Part shown: piece after piece, positions 18,012 through 26,953 of the stretch
Position numbering within the stretch: the stretch's first letter is position 1
How the letters are laid out: each line of letters opens with the position of its first letter
NCBI RefSeq assembly: GCF_003575965.1
Contig: NZ_QWJJ01000004.1
Location: forward strand, 186,001-250,000
Length of the DNA: 64,000 nt
Reading direction: 5' to 3'
DNA from: Pseudooceanicola sediminis
GTDB taxonomy: Bacteria > Pseudomonadota > Alphaproteobacteria > Rhodobacterales > Rhodobacteraceae
Made by a program: the position numbers and the translations under genes
The notes under the pieces: generated by a model
Seen by the model: only the letters and a program-made list of their open reading frames with translations
Databases searched by the model: none
Told to the model about the DNA's origin: nothing

Positions 18012-18503
18012 TCAGGCGAATTTCGCCTTCAACTTGTCATTGACGGCGGCGGGGACGAATTTCGAGACATCCCCGTCCAGACGGCAGATTTCCTTGACCA
18101 GCTTGGACGCGATGGCCTGGTGCTTGGCATCGGCCATCAGGAACGCTGTCTCGACCGAGGAATCCAGCGACCGGTTCATCCCGACCATCTGGTATTCATA
18201 TTCAAAATCCGCCACCGCCCGCAAACCACGCACGATGATGCCCGCACCCACGTCGCGCGCGCATTGGATCAGCAGGTTCTCGAATGGGTGCACGATGATT
18301 TCCGTTCCGGTCTGGCGCGACAACGCCCCGCATTCGGCTTCGATCATCCCCACACGCTCTTCGAGCGAAAACAGCGGCCCCTTGTCACGGTTGATCGCCA
18401 CCCCGATGACCAGCCGGTCCACCAAGGCGGCGGCGCGGCGGATAATGTCGATATGGCCAAGGGTGATGGGATCAAAGGTTCCGGGATACAGTCCGATACG
18501 CAT
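18012..18503 (-). CDS. coaD: Pantetheine-phosphate adenylyltransferase
   Basis: Transfers AMP from ATP to 4'-phosphopantetheine, the penultimate step of CoA synthesis, cytoplasmic. The 163-residue length is standard. The nucleotidyltransferase signature is YPGTFDPITLGHIDII (TxGH), with RGLRAVADFEYE and the C-terminal HQAIASKLVKEI. I chose the ATG at 18503 because the protein then begins MRIGLYPG as in the family, with GGAGAG upstream; a longer frame up to 18554 adds unrelated residues. Confidence 0.96.
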   Translation of the reverse strand: MRIGLYPGTFDPITLGHIDIIRRAAALVDRLVIGVAINRDKGPLFSLEERVGMIEAECGALSRQTGTEIIVHPFENLLIQCARDVGAGIIVRGLRAVADFEYEYQMVGMNRSLDSSVETAFLMADAKHQAIASKLVKEICRLDGDVSKFVPAAVNDKLKAKFA

Positions 18504-18641
18504 GAGGGGCTCTCCACGGGTTTTGCCTTTGCCGCACGCAACAATATTGCGCATCCGATTGCAAGGGGCGACTTGAAACTTTCACGTCTCAATACCCCAA
18601 ACGCCACCCGGGTGCATCACGCAACACCCCTGCCCGACATG

Positions 18642-18669
18642 AAAAAGGCGCCACCTGTCAGGTGGCGCC
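18642..18669 (-). terminator. Rho-independent terminator of the CBS gene
   Basis: A 10-bp perfect stem GGCGCCACCT/AGGTGGCGCC with a three-base loop, followed on the minus strand by TTTTT. Confidence 0.75.
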
Positions 18670-18700
18670 CGGCTGTTTCACCGCCCCGTCAAGGGACGGC

Positions 18701-19135
18701 TCAATGCCCCATGATCATGCCTTCCAGCGCATCCTTCTCGGCCGATAGTTGCGTCAGCCGCGCCTTGACCACATCACCGATCGTCACGATGCCCACCAGC
18801 TCCCCGTCCTTGGTCACCGGCATGTGGCGAAACCGGCCCTCGGTCATCTTGCGCAGCACCTCGTCGGACATCATGTCCAGCGTGCAGCAGATCGGATCTT
18901 TGGTCATCAGGGCCGAAGTCGCCATCTCCAGGCAACTTGCCCCGCGTGCGGCAAGGGCCCGCACGATATCACGTTCCGACAGGATGCCCTCGGCGTGCTT
19001 GCCATCCGTGCTGACAACCAGGCCGCCGATGCGTTTTTCCGCCAACAGCCGGGCCACTTCATGCACGGGTGTATCCGGGCTGACGGTGAACACACCCTCG
19101 GTGGATTTGCCTTTTAGAATCTGCTGAACCAGCAT
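18701..19135 (-). CDS. CBS-domain-pair protein
   Basis: A 144-residue stand-alone protein of two CBS domains (about residues 8-62 and 76-134), which bind adenine nucleotides and usually act as energy sensors or regulatory subunits. Typical signatures are VHEVARLLAEKRIGGLVV...GILSERDIVRAL and FRHMPVTKDGELVGIVTIGDVV. No catalytic domain is fused. The ATG at 19135 has a strong GGGAGGA site; the frame extends upstream but without a ribosome site. Soluble and cytoplasmic. Its partner cannot be inferred from the neighbours (coaD downstream, LysR upstream). Confidence 0.88.
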   Translation of the reverse strand: MLVQQILKGKSTEGVFTVSPDTPVHEVARLLAEKRIGGLVVSTDGKHAEGILSERDIVRALAARGASCLEMATSALMTKDPICCTLDMMSDEVLRKMTEGRFRHMPVTKDGELVGIVTIGDVVKARLTQLSAEKDALEGMIMGH

Positions 19136-19199
19136 GCGATTCCTCCCTTGGTTGAACCTCACTCCTCGACAACAAGCCTCCGGTAGTGTGCAGGCCAAG

Positions 19200-20093
19200 T
19201 CAAGCAAGCGCTTCACAATGAGCGATTTCCGCTTTCAATCGCTCAGCAAGCAGCGCCGCAAATCGGTTCATCCGTTCAAGCCGACCGTCATCGGCGTGAC
19301 GCACCAGGTAGAAACTGCGCTTCAGGCTGACCACATCTGGCAGGACCTTGACCAGCCCCGGGTAACCGCGGCGCGAAAAGTCATGGATTATGCCGATGCC
19401 ACATCCCTGTACCACCCAGTGAAACTGAACCGAAACCGAGTTCGAAGCCAGAGGCACGCGGTCCGCCCCGAGCTCGCTCAGATAGTCCAGTTCCTTGTCA
19501 AATATCATGTCGGGGATGTATCCCACCAACCGATGCCGCGCCAGATCGGCCAGGCGCGTGATGGGCGGGTGGTCAGCCAGGTACCCACGCGTTGCAGCAA
19601 GATGCAGATGATAATCGCTGATCTTCTGAACCGTCAGTCGGCCCGCGGTCGGGGCGCTGACGGTAATGGCGATGTCCGCCTCTCGTCTGGACAGATTGAA
19701 CAACCTCGGCAGCGCGACGATCTGCACCTCCAGATCCGGGTTTTCGTCCACGATACCGGCGCAGACCTGCGGCAACAGGAAATTGGCGACCCCGTCCGGT
19801 GCACCGATACGGATCTGCCCAGACAGGCCTGCAGCGCCCTGCCCGGCAATTTCCGCCTCGCCCGCAACCAGGGCGGCCTCGGCCCGCGTCGCATGGGCCA
19901 TCAGGCGCTGGCCCGCATCCGTCAGCGCATAGCCCTGCGGGCTTTTGGCGAACAGGGCGGCGCCTACCGCCTCTTCCAGCCGCGCGATACGACGTCCGAC
20001 CGTTGCCGGGTCGATCTTGAGGTGTCGCGCAGCGCCGGAAAGGCTCTCCATTCGTGCTACACTCAGAAAATACCGCAAATCGTCCCAATTCAT
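19200..20093 (-). CDS. LysR-family regulator divergent from mmsA
   Basis: A 297-residue LysR regulator: helix-turn-helix in residues 1-60 (MNWDDLRYFLSVAR, PATVGRRIARLE), ligand-binding domain from about 90. The ATG at 20093 matches the family start; an in-frame upstream extension is not conserved in character. The gene is divergent from mmsA across 104 bp, so it probably controls methylmalonate semialdehyde dehydrogenase and perhaps the valine cluster downstream. The Leu-Phe-Asn-Leu-Ser core (LPRLFNLSRREADIAIT) resembles regulators of the subgroup that acts near aldehyde dehydrogenases; the inducer is unknown. Confidence 0.9.
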   Translation of the reverse strand: MNWDDLRYFLSVARMESLSGAARHLKIDPATVGRRIARLEEAVGAALFAKSPQGYALTDAGQRLMAHATRAEAALVAGEAEIAGQGAAGLSGQIRIGAPDGVANFLLPQVCAGIVDENPDLEVQIVALPRLFNLSRREADIAITVSAPTAGRLTVQKISDYHLHLAATRGYLADHPPITRLADLARHRLVGYIPDMIFDKELDYLSELGADRVPLASNSVSVQFHWVVQGCGIGIIHDFSRRGYPGLVKVLPDVVSLKRSFYLVRHADDGRLERMNRFAALLAERLKAEIAHCEALA

Positions 20094-20197
20094 CGCCGCA
20101 CCACACCAGTATTCTTGCAAAACCCGTTTGAAGAAATTCCTCTTTAACACGCAGAAATGCAAGACTACGTTGCGCCCAACTGATCTTGGAGGATCCC

Positions 20198-21697
20198 ATG
20201 CAAGAGCTTAGTCACTACATCAACGGCGCCGCAGTCGCCGGCACCTCGGGCCGCTTCAGCGATGTCTACAACCCCGCCACCGGCGAAGTGCAGGCGCGCG
20301 TGCCGCTGGCCACCCCGGCCGAGGTCGACGCCGTCGTCGCCAAGGCGGCAGAGGCGCAAAAGGGCTGGGCCGCGACGAACCCGCAGCGCCGCGCCCGCGT
20401 GATGATGAAGTTCGGCCAGCTGATCAACGAACACATGGACGAATTGGCAGAGTTGATCAGCCGCGAACATGGCAAGACTCTTCCCGACGCCCGGGGCGAC
20501 GTACAACGTGGTCTTGAGGTGGTCGAGGTCTGCATGGGCGCCCCCAGCATGCTCAAGGGCGAGTTCATGGATTCCGGTGGCCCCGGCATCGATCTCTATT
20601 CGATGCGCCAGCCCCTCGGTGTCGTCGCCGGCATCACCCCCTTCAACTTCCCCGCCATGATCCCCTTGTGGAAGATGGCGCCGGCCATCGCCTGCGGCAA
20701 CGCCATGGTGCTCAAGCCCTCCGAACGCACGCCGTCCTGCGCCATCCGCCTGGCGGAGCTGTTCGTCGAAGCGGGTCTGCCCGAAGGCGTCTTGCAAGTC
20801 GTGCATGGTGACAAGGAAGCGGTCGATGCCCTGCTCGACAATGACACCATTCAGGCTGTCGGCTTTGTCGGGTCGACCCCGATTGCCCAATACATCTACG
20901 GCCGCGCCGCAACAAATGGCAAACGCGCCCAATGCTTTGGCGGTGCAAAGAACCACATGATCATCATGCCCGACGCAGACATGGACAAGGCCGCGGATGC
21001 GCTGGTCGGCTCCGGTTTCGGCGCGGCCGGCGAACGCTGCATGGCGATCTCGGTGGCTGTGCCCGTCGGCAAGGCAACGGCTGACAAGCTGATCGAGAAA
21101 CTGGTACCCCGTATCGAAAACCTCAAGGTCGGGCCCTATACGGCGGGTGACGATGTCGACTATGGCCCGGTGATCACCGCCGCGTCGAAACAAAAGATCG
21201 ACGGGCTGATCACGTCGGGTGTCGACCAGGGCGCGACGCTGGTGACCGACGGGCGCGGCTTCTCCCTTCAGGGGTACGAGGACGGCTATTTCGTAGGCCC
21301 GACGTTGTTCGACAATGTCACCCCCGACATGGAGATCTACAAGCAGGAGATCTTTGGCCCCGTCCTCAGCCAGGTCCGCACTGACAGCTACGAAGAAGCG
21401 CTCAAGCTGACGATGGACAACGAATACGGTAACGGCACCTCGATCTTCACCGCCGATGGCGATACCGCGCGCGACTTTGCCAGCCGCGTCAATGTCGGGA
21501 TGGTCGGCATCAACTTTCCGATCCCCGTGCCGCTGTCCTACTTCAGTTTCGGCGGCTGGAAAAAGTCGGCTTTCGGTGACCTCAATCAGTACGGACCGGA
21601 CGCGTTCCGCTTCTACACCAAGACGAAAACGGTGACCGCGCGGTGGTTTTCCGGCATCAAAGATGGTGGTGAGTTCAATTTTAAGGCGATGGAATAG
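20198..21697 (+). CDS. mmsA: CoA-acylating methylmalonate-semialdehyde dehydrogenase
   Basis: A 499-residue aldehyde dehydrogenase-superfamily enzyme that converts methylmalonate semialdehyde (or malonate semialdehyde) plus CoA to propionyl-CoA (or acetyl-CoA) and CO2 with NAD, in valine and inositol degradation. The catalytic nucleophile is C281 in GERCMA. As is typical for this subfamily, the usual general-base Glu is replaced by Asn (GGAKNH, N252), and ITPFNFPAMIPLW is present. I chose the ATG at 20198 for its GGAGG site. It starts the valine-degradation block with the LysR regulator divergent. Confidence 0.97.
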   Translation: MQELSHYINGAAVAGTSGRFSDVYNPATGEVQARVPLATPAEVDAVVAKAAEAQKGWAATNPQRRARVMMKFGQLINEHMDELAELISREHGKTLPDARGDVQRGLEVVEVCMGAPSMLKGEFMDSGGPGIDLYSMRQPLGVVAGITPFNFPAMIPLWKMAPAIACGNAMVLKPSERTPSCAIRLAELFVEAGLPEGVLQVVHGDKEAVDALLDNDTIQAVGFVGSTPIAQYIYGRAATNGKRAQCFGGAKNHMIIMPDADMDKAADALVGSGFGAAGERCMAISVAVPVGKATADKLIEKLVPRIENLKVGPYTAGDDVDYGPVITAASKQKIDGLITSGVDQGATLVTDGRGFSLQGYEDGYFVGPTLFDNVTPDMEIYKQEIFGPVLSQVRTDSYEEALKLTMDNEYGNGTSIFTADGDTARDFASRVNVGMVGINFPIPVPLSYFSFGGWKKSAFGDLNQYGPDAFRFYTKTKTVTARWFSGIKDGGEFNFKAME

Positions 21698-21842
21698 AAA
21701 TTTCACGCTACAGTGACGTGTCGGGGGTGGCCTTTGGCCGCCCCCTCCTTATTTGTTCAGACATGGGAATCGTGAAACCCTTCCTTTGCCCTTAACAGGC
21801 TAACTTGTCAGACCGACATCAGCGCGAGCAAGGAGACTGAAG

Positions 21843-22394
21843 ATGCGTCCTGTCTGGACTAAGGCCTTGATGGGGATGACTATCGCCGTGGCGGGCATGT
21901 TCGCGCAGGACTCCCGCGCCGCGACTGCGCCCGACTTCGAAGGTCAGCGATACTATCGCCTCAGTACCATGTTTCGCGGCCCAGCGATGAGCCTCGACAT
22001 CGTCAACGGTGGCCCGAAGACCGACCAGCCGCGACTCGCCTCGGTTTCCGGCGTTTCAGGCCAATACTGGCGCATTCAACCTGCGGGCCACGGGTTCTGG
22101 CGCCTCAGCACCATGTTTCGCGGGGCTTCGATGTGCCTCGACGTCGTGACAAGCGGCCCCGACCGGGGCGAGGCGCAATTGGCCCCGTGCAGTGATTTCA
22201 ACGGGCAGCTCTGGCGGATCACCCAGGGCGAAATGGGCTATCTGCGGCTCAGCACGCGCCTGCATGGTCCCAGCATGTGCCTGGACGTGTTCAACGGCGG
22301 ACCCGATGACAACCAGCCGATCCTGCTGAAATGCGGCGGCTACACTGGTCAACTTTGGCACATTCAACCGACAGACAGCTGGGAACGCGACTAG
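21843..22394 (+). CDS. Secreted three-repeat beta-trefoil (ricin B-like) protein
   Basis: A 183-residue protein with a signal peptide (residues 1-26, ...DSRA/ATA). The mature part is three repeats at 37-78, 85-126 and 133-174, spaced 48 residues apart, each RLSTxxxGxxxxLDxxxxGPxxxxxxLxxxxxxxGQxWxI. The QxW signatures are Q74/W76, Q122/W124 and Q170/W172, and Cys pairs C98/C116 and C146/C164 occur in repeats 2 and 3 only. This is one complete beta-trefoil with no attached enzyme domain, so it is probably a carbohydrate-binding protein exported to the periplasm or outside. The ATG follows AAGGAGACTGAAG. It lies between valine-catabolism genes, with its own promoter region; function beyond binding is unknown. 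Confidence 0.88.
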   Translation: MRPVWTKALMGMTIAVAGMFAQDSRAATAPDFEGQRYYRLSTMFRGPAMSLDIVNGGPKTDQPRLASVSGVSGQYWRIQPAGHGFWRLSTMFRGASMCLDVVTSGPDRGEAQLAPCSDFNGQLWRITQGEMGYLRLSTRLHGPSMCLDVFNGGPDDNQPILLKCGGYTGQLWHIQPTDSWERD

Positions 22395-22460
22395 AACCGG
22401 CATCCAACAGGGCGGCCGGTTCTGCGCAGGCTTTTCGCCTCGCTCAGATTTCCCCCTACC

Positions 22461-22919
22461 TCAGGCGGCAAACGGCCCCTCGCTGGGCGGCACGGAATTT
22501 ACCGCACCCTCCTGCGGCCTGTCCTGTGGCCTGTCGGGCATATTGGCAGCGTCTGGAATATCGGCGGGCGTAAACTGCGGTGGTACGGCGACAATGTCCG
22601 CGAGGGGCAGCCGCACCGCATCCGCTTGTGCCATGCGGTGATGCCGGCTGCGCCCGCATTCAAAGCTGCCCGCCCGAAAGGCCCGGCAGGCGGTTGGTCG
22701 CATCGAATAGACCGCGCAGGCAAGGCCACCACCCGGCAGCGGGATCAGCTGCGCACAGTGGCCCCCCTCCATCTTCATGTATGTCTTGCCCTCAAGCGTG
22801 ACCACGGCCCGATCAGGCAATCCACGGTCAAGATCTTCGGCAAACAGTTGGATGTATTTATCGTGGCCGCCAAAGCAACAGGCGCCGCACGCGACACAAT
22901 CATATGATTCTTTTGACAA
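22461..22919 (-). CDS. YkgJ-family cysteine-cluster protein
   Basis: A 152-residue protein with the CxxCGxCC cluster near its N-terminus (C8-VACGACC), a GGHCAQL segment and CRAF (about residue 78), as in the Fe/Zn-chelating YkgJ family (older name UPF0153). The family is thought to bind a zinc or iron-sulfur site; its biochemical role is not known. The C-terminus is Pro-rich and low-complexity. No ATG precedes the cluster in frame; the most likely start is TTG at 22919, without a clear ribosome site, so the N-terminus is uncertain. It is divergent from the acyl-CoA dehydrogenase gene, 191 bp away. Confidence 0.78.
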   Translation of the reverse strand: MSKESYDCVACGACCFGGHDKYIQLFAEDLDRGLPDRAVVTLEGKTYMKMEGGHCAQLIPLPGGGLACAVYSMRPTACRAFRAGSFECGRSRHHRMAQADAVRLPLADIVAVPPQFTPADIPDAANMPDRPQDRPQEGAVNSVPPSEGPFAA

Positions 22920-23110
22920 TTTCAGGAACCCAGGCGCCGGCCGGCGGCTACAGGTCCGACGGCGATGCGCAGGATTCTCATTACAGCGGCCCGCGGGAAA
23001 CGCAAAGGGTCTTCAACATCACCTTGACCTTTTCCGCCACTCGGTATCGGCTGGCAACAGACCGGCGTTTGAGGAGGCATCGGTCGCATCCGACGGCAGG
23101 GAGGAGACCG

Positions 23111-24250
23111 ATGGATTTCGCATTGAGCGAAGAACAGCAGGCCATTTTCGACATGGCCTATGCCTTTGGCCAGGACAGGATCGCGCCGAATGCCCGCACA
23201 TGGGAGGAAGCCGGAGAGATCCCGAAAAGCCTGTGGCCCGACATGGCGGATTTCGGCTTTGGTGGCCTCTACGTCAGCGAAGAACACGGTGGGGCCGGCC
23301 TGACCCGCCTGGACGCGACATTGGTGTTCGAGGCCCTGTCGATGGCCTGCCCGTCTGTCGCGGCGTTTCTGTCGATCCACAACATGTGCGCCAAGATGCT
23401 GGACAGCTATGCCGACGACGCCCTGCGCGACTCCGTCCTGCCCAAGGCCCTGACCATGGAAACGGTCCTTTCCTACTGCCTGACGGAGCCCGGCTCCGGA
23501 TCGGACGCGGCGGCGCTGAAATCCCGCGCCGTTCGCACCGACGACGGCTATACCCTGTCGGGCACCAAGGCCTTCATCTCAGGCGGGGGCTATTCCGATG
23601 GCTATCTGGTGATGGCGCGGACGGGCGACGCTGGCCCTCGTGGCATTTCCTGCCTCTATCTGCCCGCTGATACTGCGGGCCTGTCCTTTGGCGGCCTGGA
23701 ACAGAAGATGGGGTGGCGCAGCCAGCCGACACGCGCCGTTCAGATGGATGCCTGTCCCGTTCCGACCGAAAACCTGCTCGGCGAAGAGGGCAAGGGATTT
23801 ACCTATGCCATGGCCGGGCTGGACGGTGGGCGCCTGAACATCTCGGCCTGTTCGCTCGGGGCCGCGCAGGCCGCGCTGCACGCGACCCTGACCTACATGT
23901 CCGAACGCCGCGCCTTCGGCTCCAGCCTCGACCAGTTCCAGGCACTGCAATTCCGGCTGGCCGATATCGAGATCGAGCTTCAGGCCGCGCGCGTTTTTCT
24001 GCGTCAGGCTGCGTGGAAGCTGGACACGAACGCCCCTGACGCCTCGAAATACTGCGCCATGGCCAAGAAATTCGTCACCGAGGCAGGCTCGCATATCGTC
24101 AATCAATGTCTGCAACTCCACGGTGGCTACGGCTATCTTGCCGACTATGGAATCGAGAAGCTGGTGCGGGATCTGCGTGTCCACGAAATCCTTGAGGGCA
24201 CGAACGAAATCATGCGGCTGATCACAGCAAGGACGATGCTCAAGGCATGA
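23111..24250 (+). CDS. Acyl-CoA dehydrogenase, probably isobutyryl-CoA dehydrogenase
   Basis: A 379-residue FAD-dependent acyl-CoA dehydrogenase. Family motifs are CLTEPGSGSDAAALKSRA, GTKAFISGGG, MGWRSQPT, and the C-terminal HEILEGTNEIMR with the catalytic Glu in LEGTNEI. Its neighbours (hydroxyisobutyryl-CoA hydrolase overlapping by ATGA, then mmsB) place it in valine degradation, where isobutyryl-CoA is oxidised to methacrylyl-CoA; the substrate is inferred from context. The ATG at 23111 has GGGAGGAG just upstream; the longer frame from 22904 overlaps the divergent gene and is not family-like. Confidence 0.92.
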   Translation: MDFALSEEQQAIFDMAYAFGQDRIAPNARTWEEAGEIPKSLWPDMADFGFGGLYVSEEHGGAGLTRLDATLVFEALSMACPSVAAFLSIHNMCAKMLDSYADDALRDSVLPKALTMETVLSYCLTEPGSGSDAAALKSRAVRTDDGYTLSGTKAFISGGGYSDGYLVMARTGDAGPRGISCLYLPADTAGLSFGGLEQKMGWRSQPTRAVQMDACPVPTENLLGEEGKGFTYAMAGLDGGRLNISACSLGAAQAALHATLTYMSERRAFGSSLDQFQALQFRLADIEIELQAARVFLRQAAWKLDTNAPDASKYCAMAKKFVTEAGSHIVNQCLQLHGGYGYLADYGIEKLVRDLRVHEILEGTNEIMRLITARTMLKA

Positions 24251-25290
24251 GTGATATCAATATTTGCAAGACGGGACGCGCAGGCCATATCACCCTGACG
24301 CGAGAGGGTGCGCTGAACGCCCTGACCTACGACATGGGCCTGGCGATCGAGGCGGCGCTGCTAGACTGGGCGCACGACGACGAGGTTGCGCTGGTGATCA
24401 TCGACGCGGCGGGCGACAAGGCATTTTGCGCCGGGGGTGACATCCGACAGATGTACGATACCGGAATCGCAGGCGATTTCAGCTATGGCCGCACCTTCTG
24501 GCGCGACGAATACCGCATGAACGCGCGCCTCGCCGAATACCCCAAACCCGTCGTGACCTTCCTGCACGGTTTTGTCATGGGCGGCGGTGTCGGGGTGGGC
24601 TGCCACGCCAGTCATCGTATCACCTGTGAAAGCACCCAGATCGCCATGCCCGAGGTCGGTATCGGCCTGGTTCCCGATGTCGGCGGGTCTTTGCTGCTGG
24701 CCAATGCACCGGGGCGGCTGGGCGATTACCTGGCGCTGACTGCCGCCAGGATGGGGCCAGCCGACGCGATCCACGCCGGTTTTGCCGATCACTTCGTGCC
24801 CGCTGACGCATGGGATGCGCTGAAATCCACCTTGATTTCAACTGGCCGCACCGATGCCATCCGCGCGGCGTCGCGCAAACCCGAACCGGGCCGCATCAGC
24901 GCCGAGGCCGCCCTGATCGACGCCTTGTTCGGCAGCCGCGATTTGCCCGCGATCATCGCCGCGCTTGAGGAGGAGATATATGACGAATTCGCCGCTGCCG
25001 CCCTCAAGGCGATCCAGCGCAACGCCCCCCTGTCGATGGCCTGCGCGCTGGAAATGCTGACGCGCCTGCACGGCAGCGACAATATCCGCGATGCACTGTC
25101 GCTGGAGTACCGCTTTACCTACCGCGCGATGCAGCACGGCGACTTTCTGGAAGGGATCCGTGCCCAGATCATCGACCGCGACCGCAAACCGAAATGGCGT
25201 CACGCGCTGACGCAGGTGCCCGAGCAGAGCGTGAACGACATGCTCGCCCCTCTGGGTGCGCAGGAACTGACATTCGACAGCGCACCCTGA
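24247..25290 (+). CDS. 3-hydroxyisobutyryl-CoA hydrolase (enoyl-CoA hydratase/isomerase family)
   Basis: A 347-residue crotonase-fold protein. Its length and the MPEVGIGLVPDVGGS segment, with E136 and D144 in the positions of the catalytic Glu/Asp of human HIBCH (MPETAIGLFPDVGG), identify a hydroxyisobutyryl-CoA hydrolase rather than a hydratase. GGDIRQMYD and FVMGGGVGVGC form the oxyanion-hole region. It hydrolyses 3-hydroxyisobutyryl-CoA to free acid and CoA. The start overlaps the acyl-CoA dehydrogenase stop (ATGA), so the two are translationally coupled. Confidence 0.92.
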   Translation: MSDINICKTGRAGHITLTREGALNALTYDMGLAIEAALLDWAHDDEVALVIIDAAGDKAFCAGGDIRQMYDTGIAGDFSYGRTFWRDEYRMNARLAEYPKPVVTFLHGFVMGGGVGVGCHASHRITCESTQIAMPEVGIGLVPDVGGSLLLANAPGRLGDYLALTAARMGPADAIHAGFADHFVPADAWDALKSTLISTGRTDAIRAASRKPEPGRISAEAALIDALFGSRDLPAIIAALEEEIYDEFAAAALKAIQRNAPLSMACALEMLTRLHGSDNIRDALSLEYRFTYRAMQHGDFLEGIRAQIIDRDRKPKWRHALTQVPEQSVNDMLAPLGAQELTFDSAP

Positions 25291-25330
25291 CATCACCGCG
25301 TCGGTGCGCCCTTTGGGAGGAGGAGCAGAC

Positions 25331-26206
25331 ATGAACATCGGATTTATCGGCCTCGGCAACATGGGGGGACCCATGGCGCGCAACCTGGCTGCGGCAGGGC
25401 ATACCGTCACCGGCTACGACACAGCCGACGTACATATCGAGGGTCTTGCCACCGCCAGAAGCGCGGCACAGGCCGCAGCCGGGCGTGACGTGGTGATCAC
25501 CATGCTGCCGAATGGTGACATCCTGCGCCGCGTCGCGGCGGAAATTCTGCCCGCGATGACGCCCGGTGCCTGCCACCTCGATTGCTCGACCGTCGATGTC
25601 GAAAGCGCCCGCGCCGTGGCCGACCTTGCAGAAAGTCACGGTCTGCTGGCCGCCGACGCGCCTGTCTCCGGTGGCACCGGTGGCGCGGACGCGGGCACGC
25701 TGACCTTCATGGTCGGTGCCTCGGACGCGGCCTTTGCCATGGCGAAACCCCTGTTCGACATAATGGGACAGAAAGCCGTGCATTGCGGCCCCTCCGGCAA
25801 TGGTCAGGCGGCCAAGATCTGCAACAACATGATCCTCGGCGTGACGATGATCGCCACCTGCGAAGCCTTCGCGCTCGCCGACAAGCTCGGCCTCGACCGT
25901 CAGGCCATGTTCGACGTGGTGTCGACCTCGTCCGGCGCCTCCTGGTCCATGAACAGCTACTGTCCCGCCCCCGGCATCGGCCCGAAATCCCCCGCCGACA
26001 ACGGCTATGAACCGGGATTTGCCGCCGATCTGATGCTGAAGGACCTGCGCCTGTCCCAGTTGGCAGCCCAGGGCGCAGATGCCGACACCCCCATGGGGGC
26101 GGCCGCCGAACGCCTCTATGCCCGCTTTGTCGAAGAGGAAGACGGCAAGGGCCGTGATTTCAGCGCCATGTTGCCCCGCTTCCGCGCCCGAGGTCGCAGC
26201 AGCTAG
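25331..26206 (+). CDS. mmsB: 3-hydroxyisobutyrate dehydrogenase
   Basis: A 291-residue NAD-dependent beta-hydroxyacid dehydrogenase that oxidises 3-hydroxyisobutyrate to methylmalonate semialdehyde, the substrate of MmsA. The N-terminal Rossmann motif is IGFIGLGNMGGPMARNL; DAPVSGGTGGADAGTL is the substrate-binding signature, and K in GNGQAAKICNNM is the catalytic lysine. The ATG at 25331 follows GGAGGAGGAGC. With the two genes before it and mmsA upstream it completes the route from isobutyryl-CoA to propionyl-CoA except for an enoyl-CoA hydratase, which must come from elsewhere. Confidence 0.95.
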   Translation: MNIGFIGLGNMGGPMARNLAAAGHTVTGYDTADVHIEGLATARSAAQAAAGRDVVITMLPNGDILRRVAAEILPAMTPGACHLDCSTVDVESARAVADLAESHGLLAADAPVSGGTGGADAGTLTFMVGASDAAFAMAKPLFDIMGQKAVHCGPSGNGQAAKICNNMILGVTMIATCEAFALADKLGLDRQAMFDVVSTSSGASWSMNSYCPAPGIGPKSPADNGYEPGFAADLMLKDLRLSQLAAQGADADTPMGAAAERLYARFVEEEDGKGRDFSAMLPRFRARGRSS

Positions 26207-26253
26207 ACCTCGGCTCGGCAACAATTGGCCCAAGCGGATGCTGGCCAAGACGG

Positions 26254-26318
26254 AAGGATCCTCTCTGCACGTTTAACCGTGAACCGATCACAATAAACGA
26301 CAGGCAAAGAGGATCCTT
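26254..26318 (+). promoter_or_regulatory. Inverted repeat that could occlude a ribosome site
   Basis: AAGGATCCTCT (26254-26264) and its exact reverse complement AGAGGATCCTT (26308-26318) are 43 bp apart. The right arm contains the AGAGGA ribosome site of the gene that starts at 26321. If the transcript begins upstream of the left arm, an 11-bp helix would hide the site. The arms themselves contain the palindrome AGGATCCT, which raises the chance of coincidence. Confidence 0.4.
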
Positions 26319-26320
26319 TC

Positions 26321-26785
26321 ATGACACATCCCATCGTCCGTAACGCCATCCGCACCATGCTCGCCGGCAGCCTTGCCCTGGGCATGGCATCCGCGCCCGC
26401 CCTCGCACGCAGTCCCGGCCCCGCCGACGACTGCGGCAAGGGCCAGACCTGCACCGATCAGCGCGCGCCATCCAGCAACAGCAACCAGCGCGACAATAGC
26501 CATTCGACCCCGGCCAAACCCGGTGCCCCGCAATCGAGTCGGGATCAAAGGGTCAAGTCCGAACCGCGCGACACCCGCAAAGGCTCACACGATACGGCTC
26601 ACAGGGACAACCGCGACGGTCGCAAGTTCCACCAGCTTACTGCGCACGAACGCTCAGAATTGCCCAGGTTGCCAAAAGGACAATCCTATCGCCGCGACGG
26701 CGACAAGATCGTCCGCGTGAATGACGACACCGGCGCGATCCTCGCGATCCTGGGCCTGTTTGCGGTGCTGGCAAACACCCGCTAA
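26321..26785 (+). CDS. Small secreted protein with RcnB-like C-terminus (1 of 3)
   Basis: A 154-residue protein of unknown function. The signal peptide is residues 1-29 (cleavage after ALA). The mature N-terminal part is low-complexity, very hydrophilic and rich in Ser, Asn, Asp, His and Arg (SSNSNQRDNSHSTPAK...), with two Cys in DDCGKGQTC. The C-terminus LPRLPKGQSYRRDGDKIVRVNDDTG... resembles the C-terminal part of RcnB-like periplasmic proteins (strand-turn-strand, then a hydrophobic helix LAILGLFAVL). RcnB of E. coli affects nickel/cobalt tolerance; a metal role here is only suggested. The ATG follows AGAGGATCC. It heads a row of three genes of this type that ends at the uvrA terminator. 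Confidence 0.75.
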   Translation: MTHPIVRNAIRTMLAGSLALGMASAPALARSPGPADDCGKGQTCTDQRAPSSNSNQRDNSHSTPAKPGAPQSSRDQRVKSEPRDTRKGSHDTAHRDNRDGRKFHQLTAHERSELPRLPKGQSYRRDGDKIVRVNDDTGAILAILGLFAVLANTR

Positions 26786-26953
26786 CATCGCGAACCACAT
26801 TAATATTAACAAAGTATACGTGCACCCCGGAACTTTTCGGGATGCACCAGAGTTCTCTTTTCAGACGGCGGAAACAAGCCGAACCCCCGTCACCGGGGCG
26901 CCATCCCGGCCTGCCGCAACGCGGTACATGGGAAAGCTGAAAAGGAGAGACCG

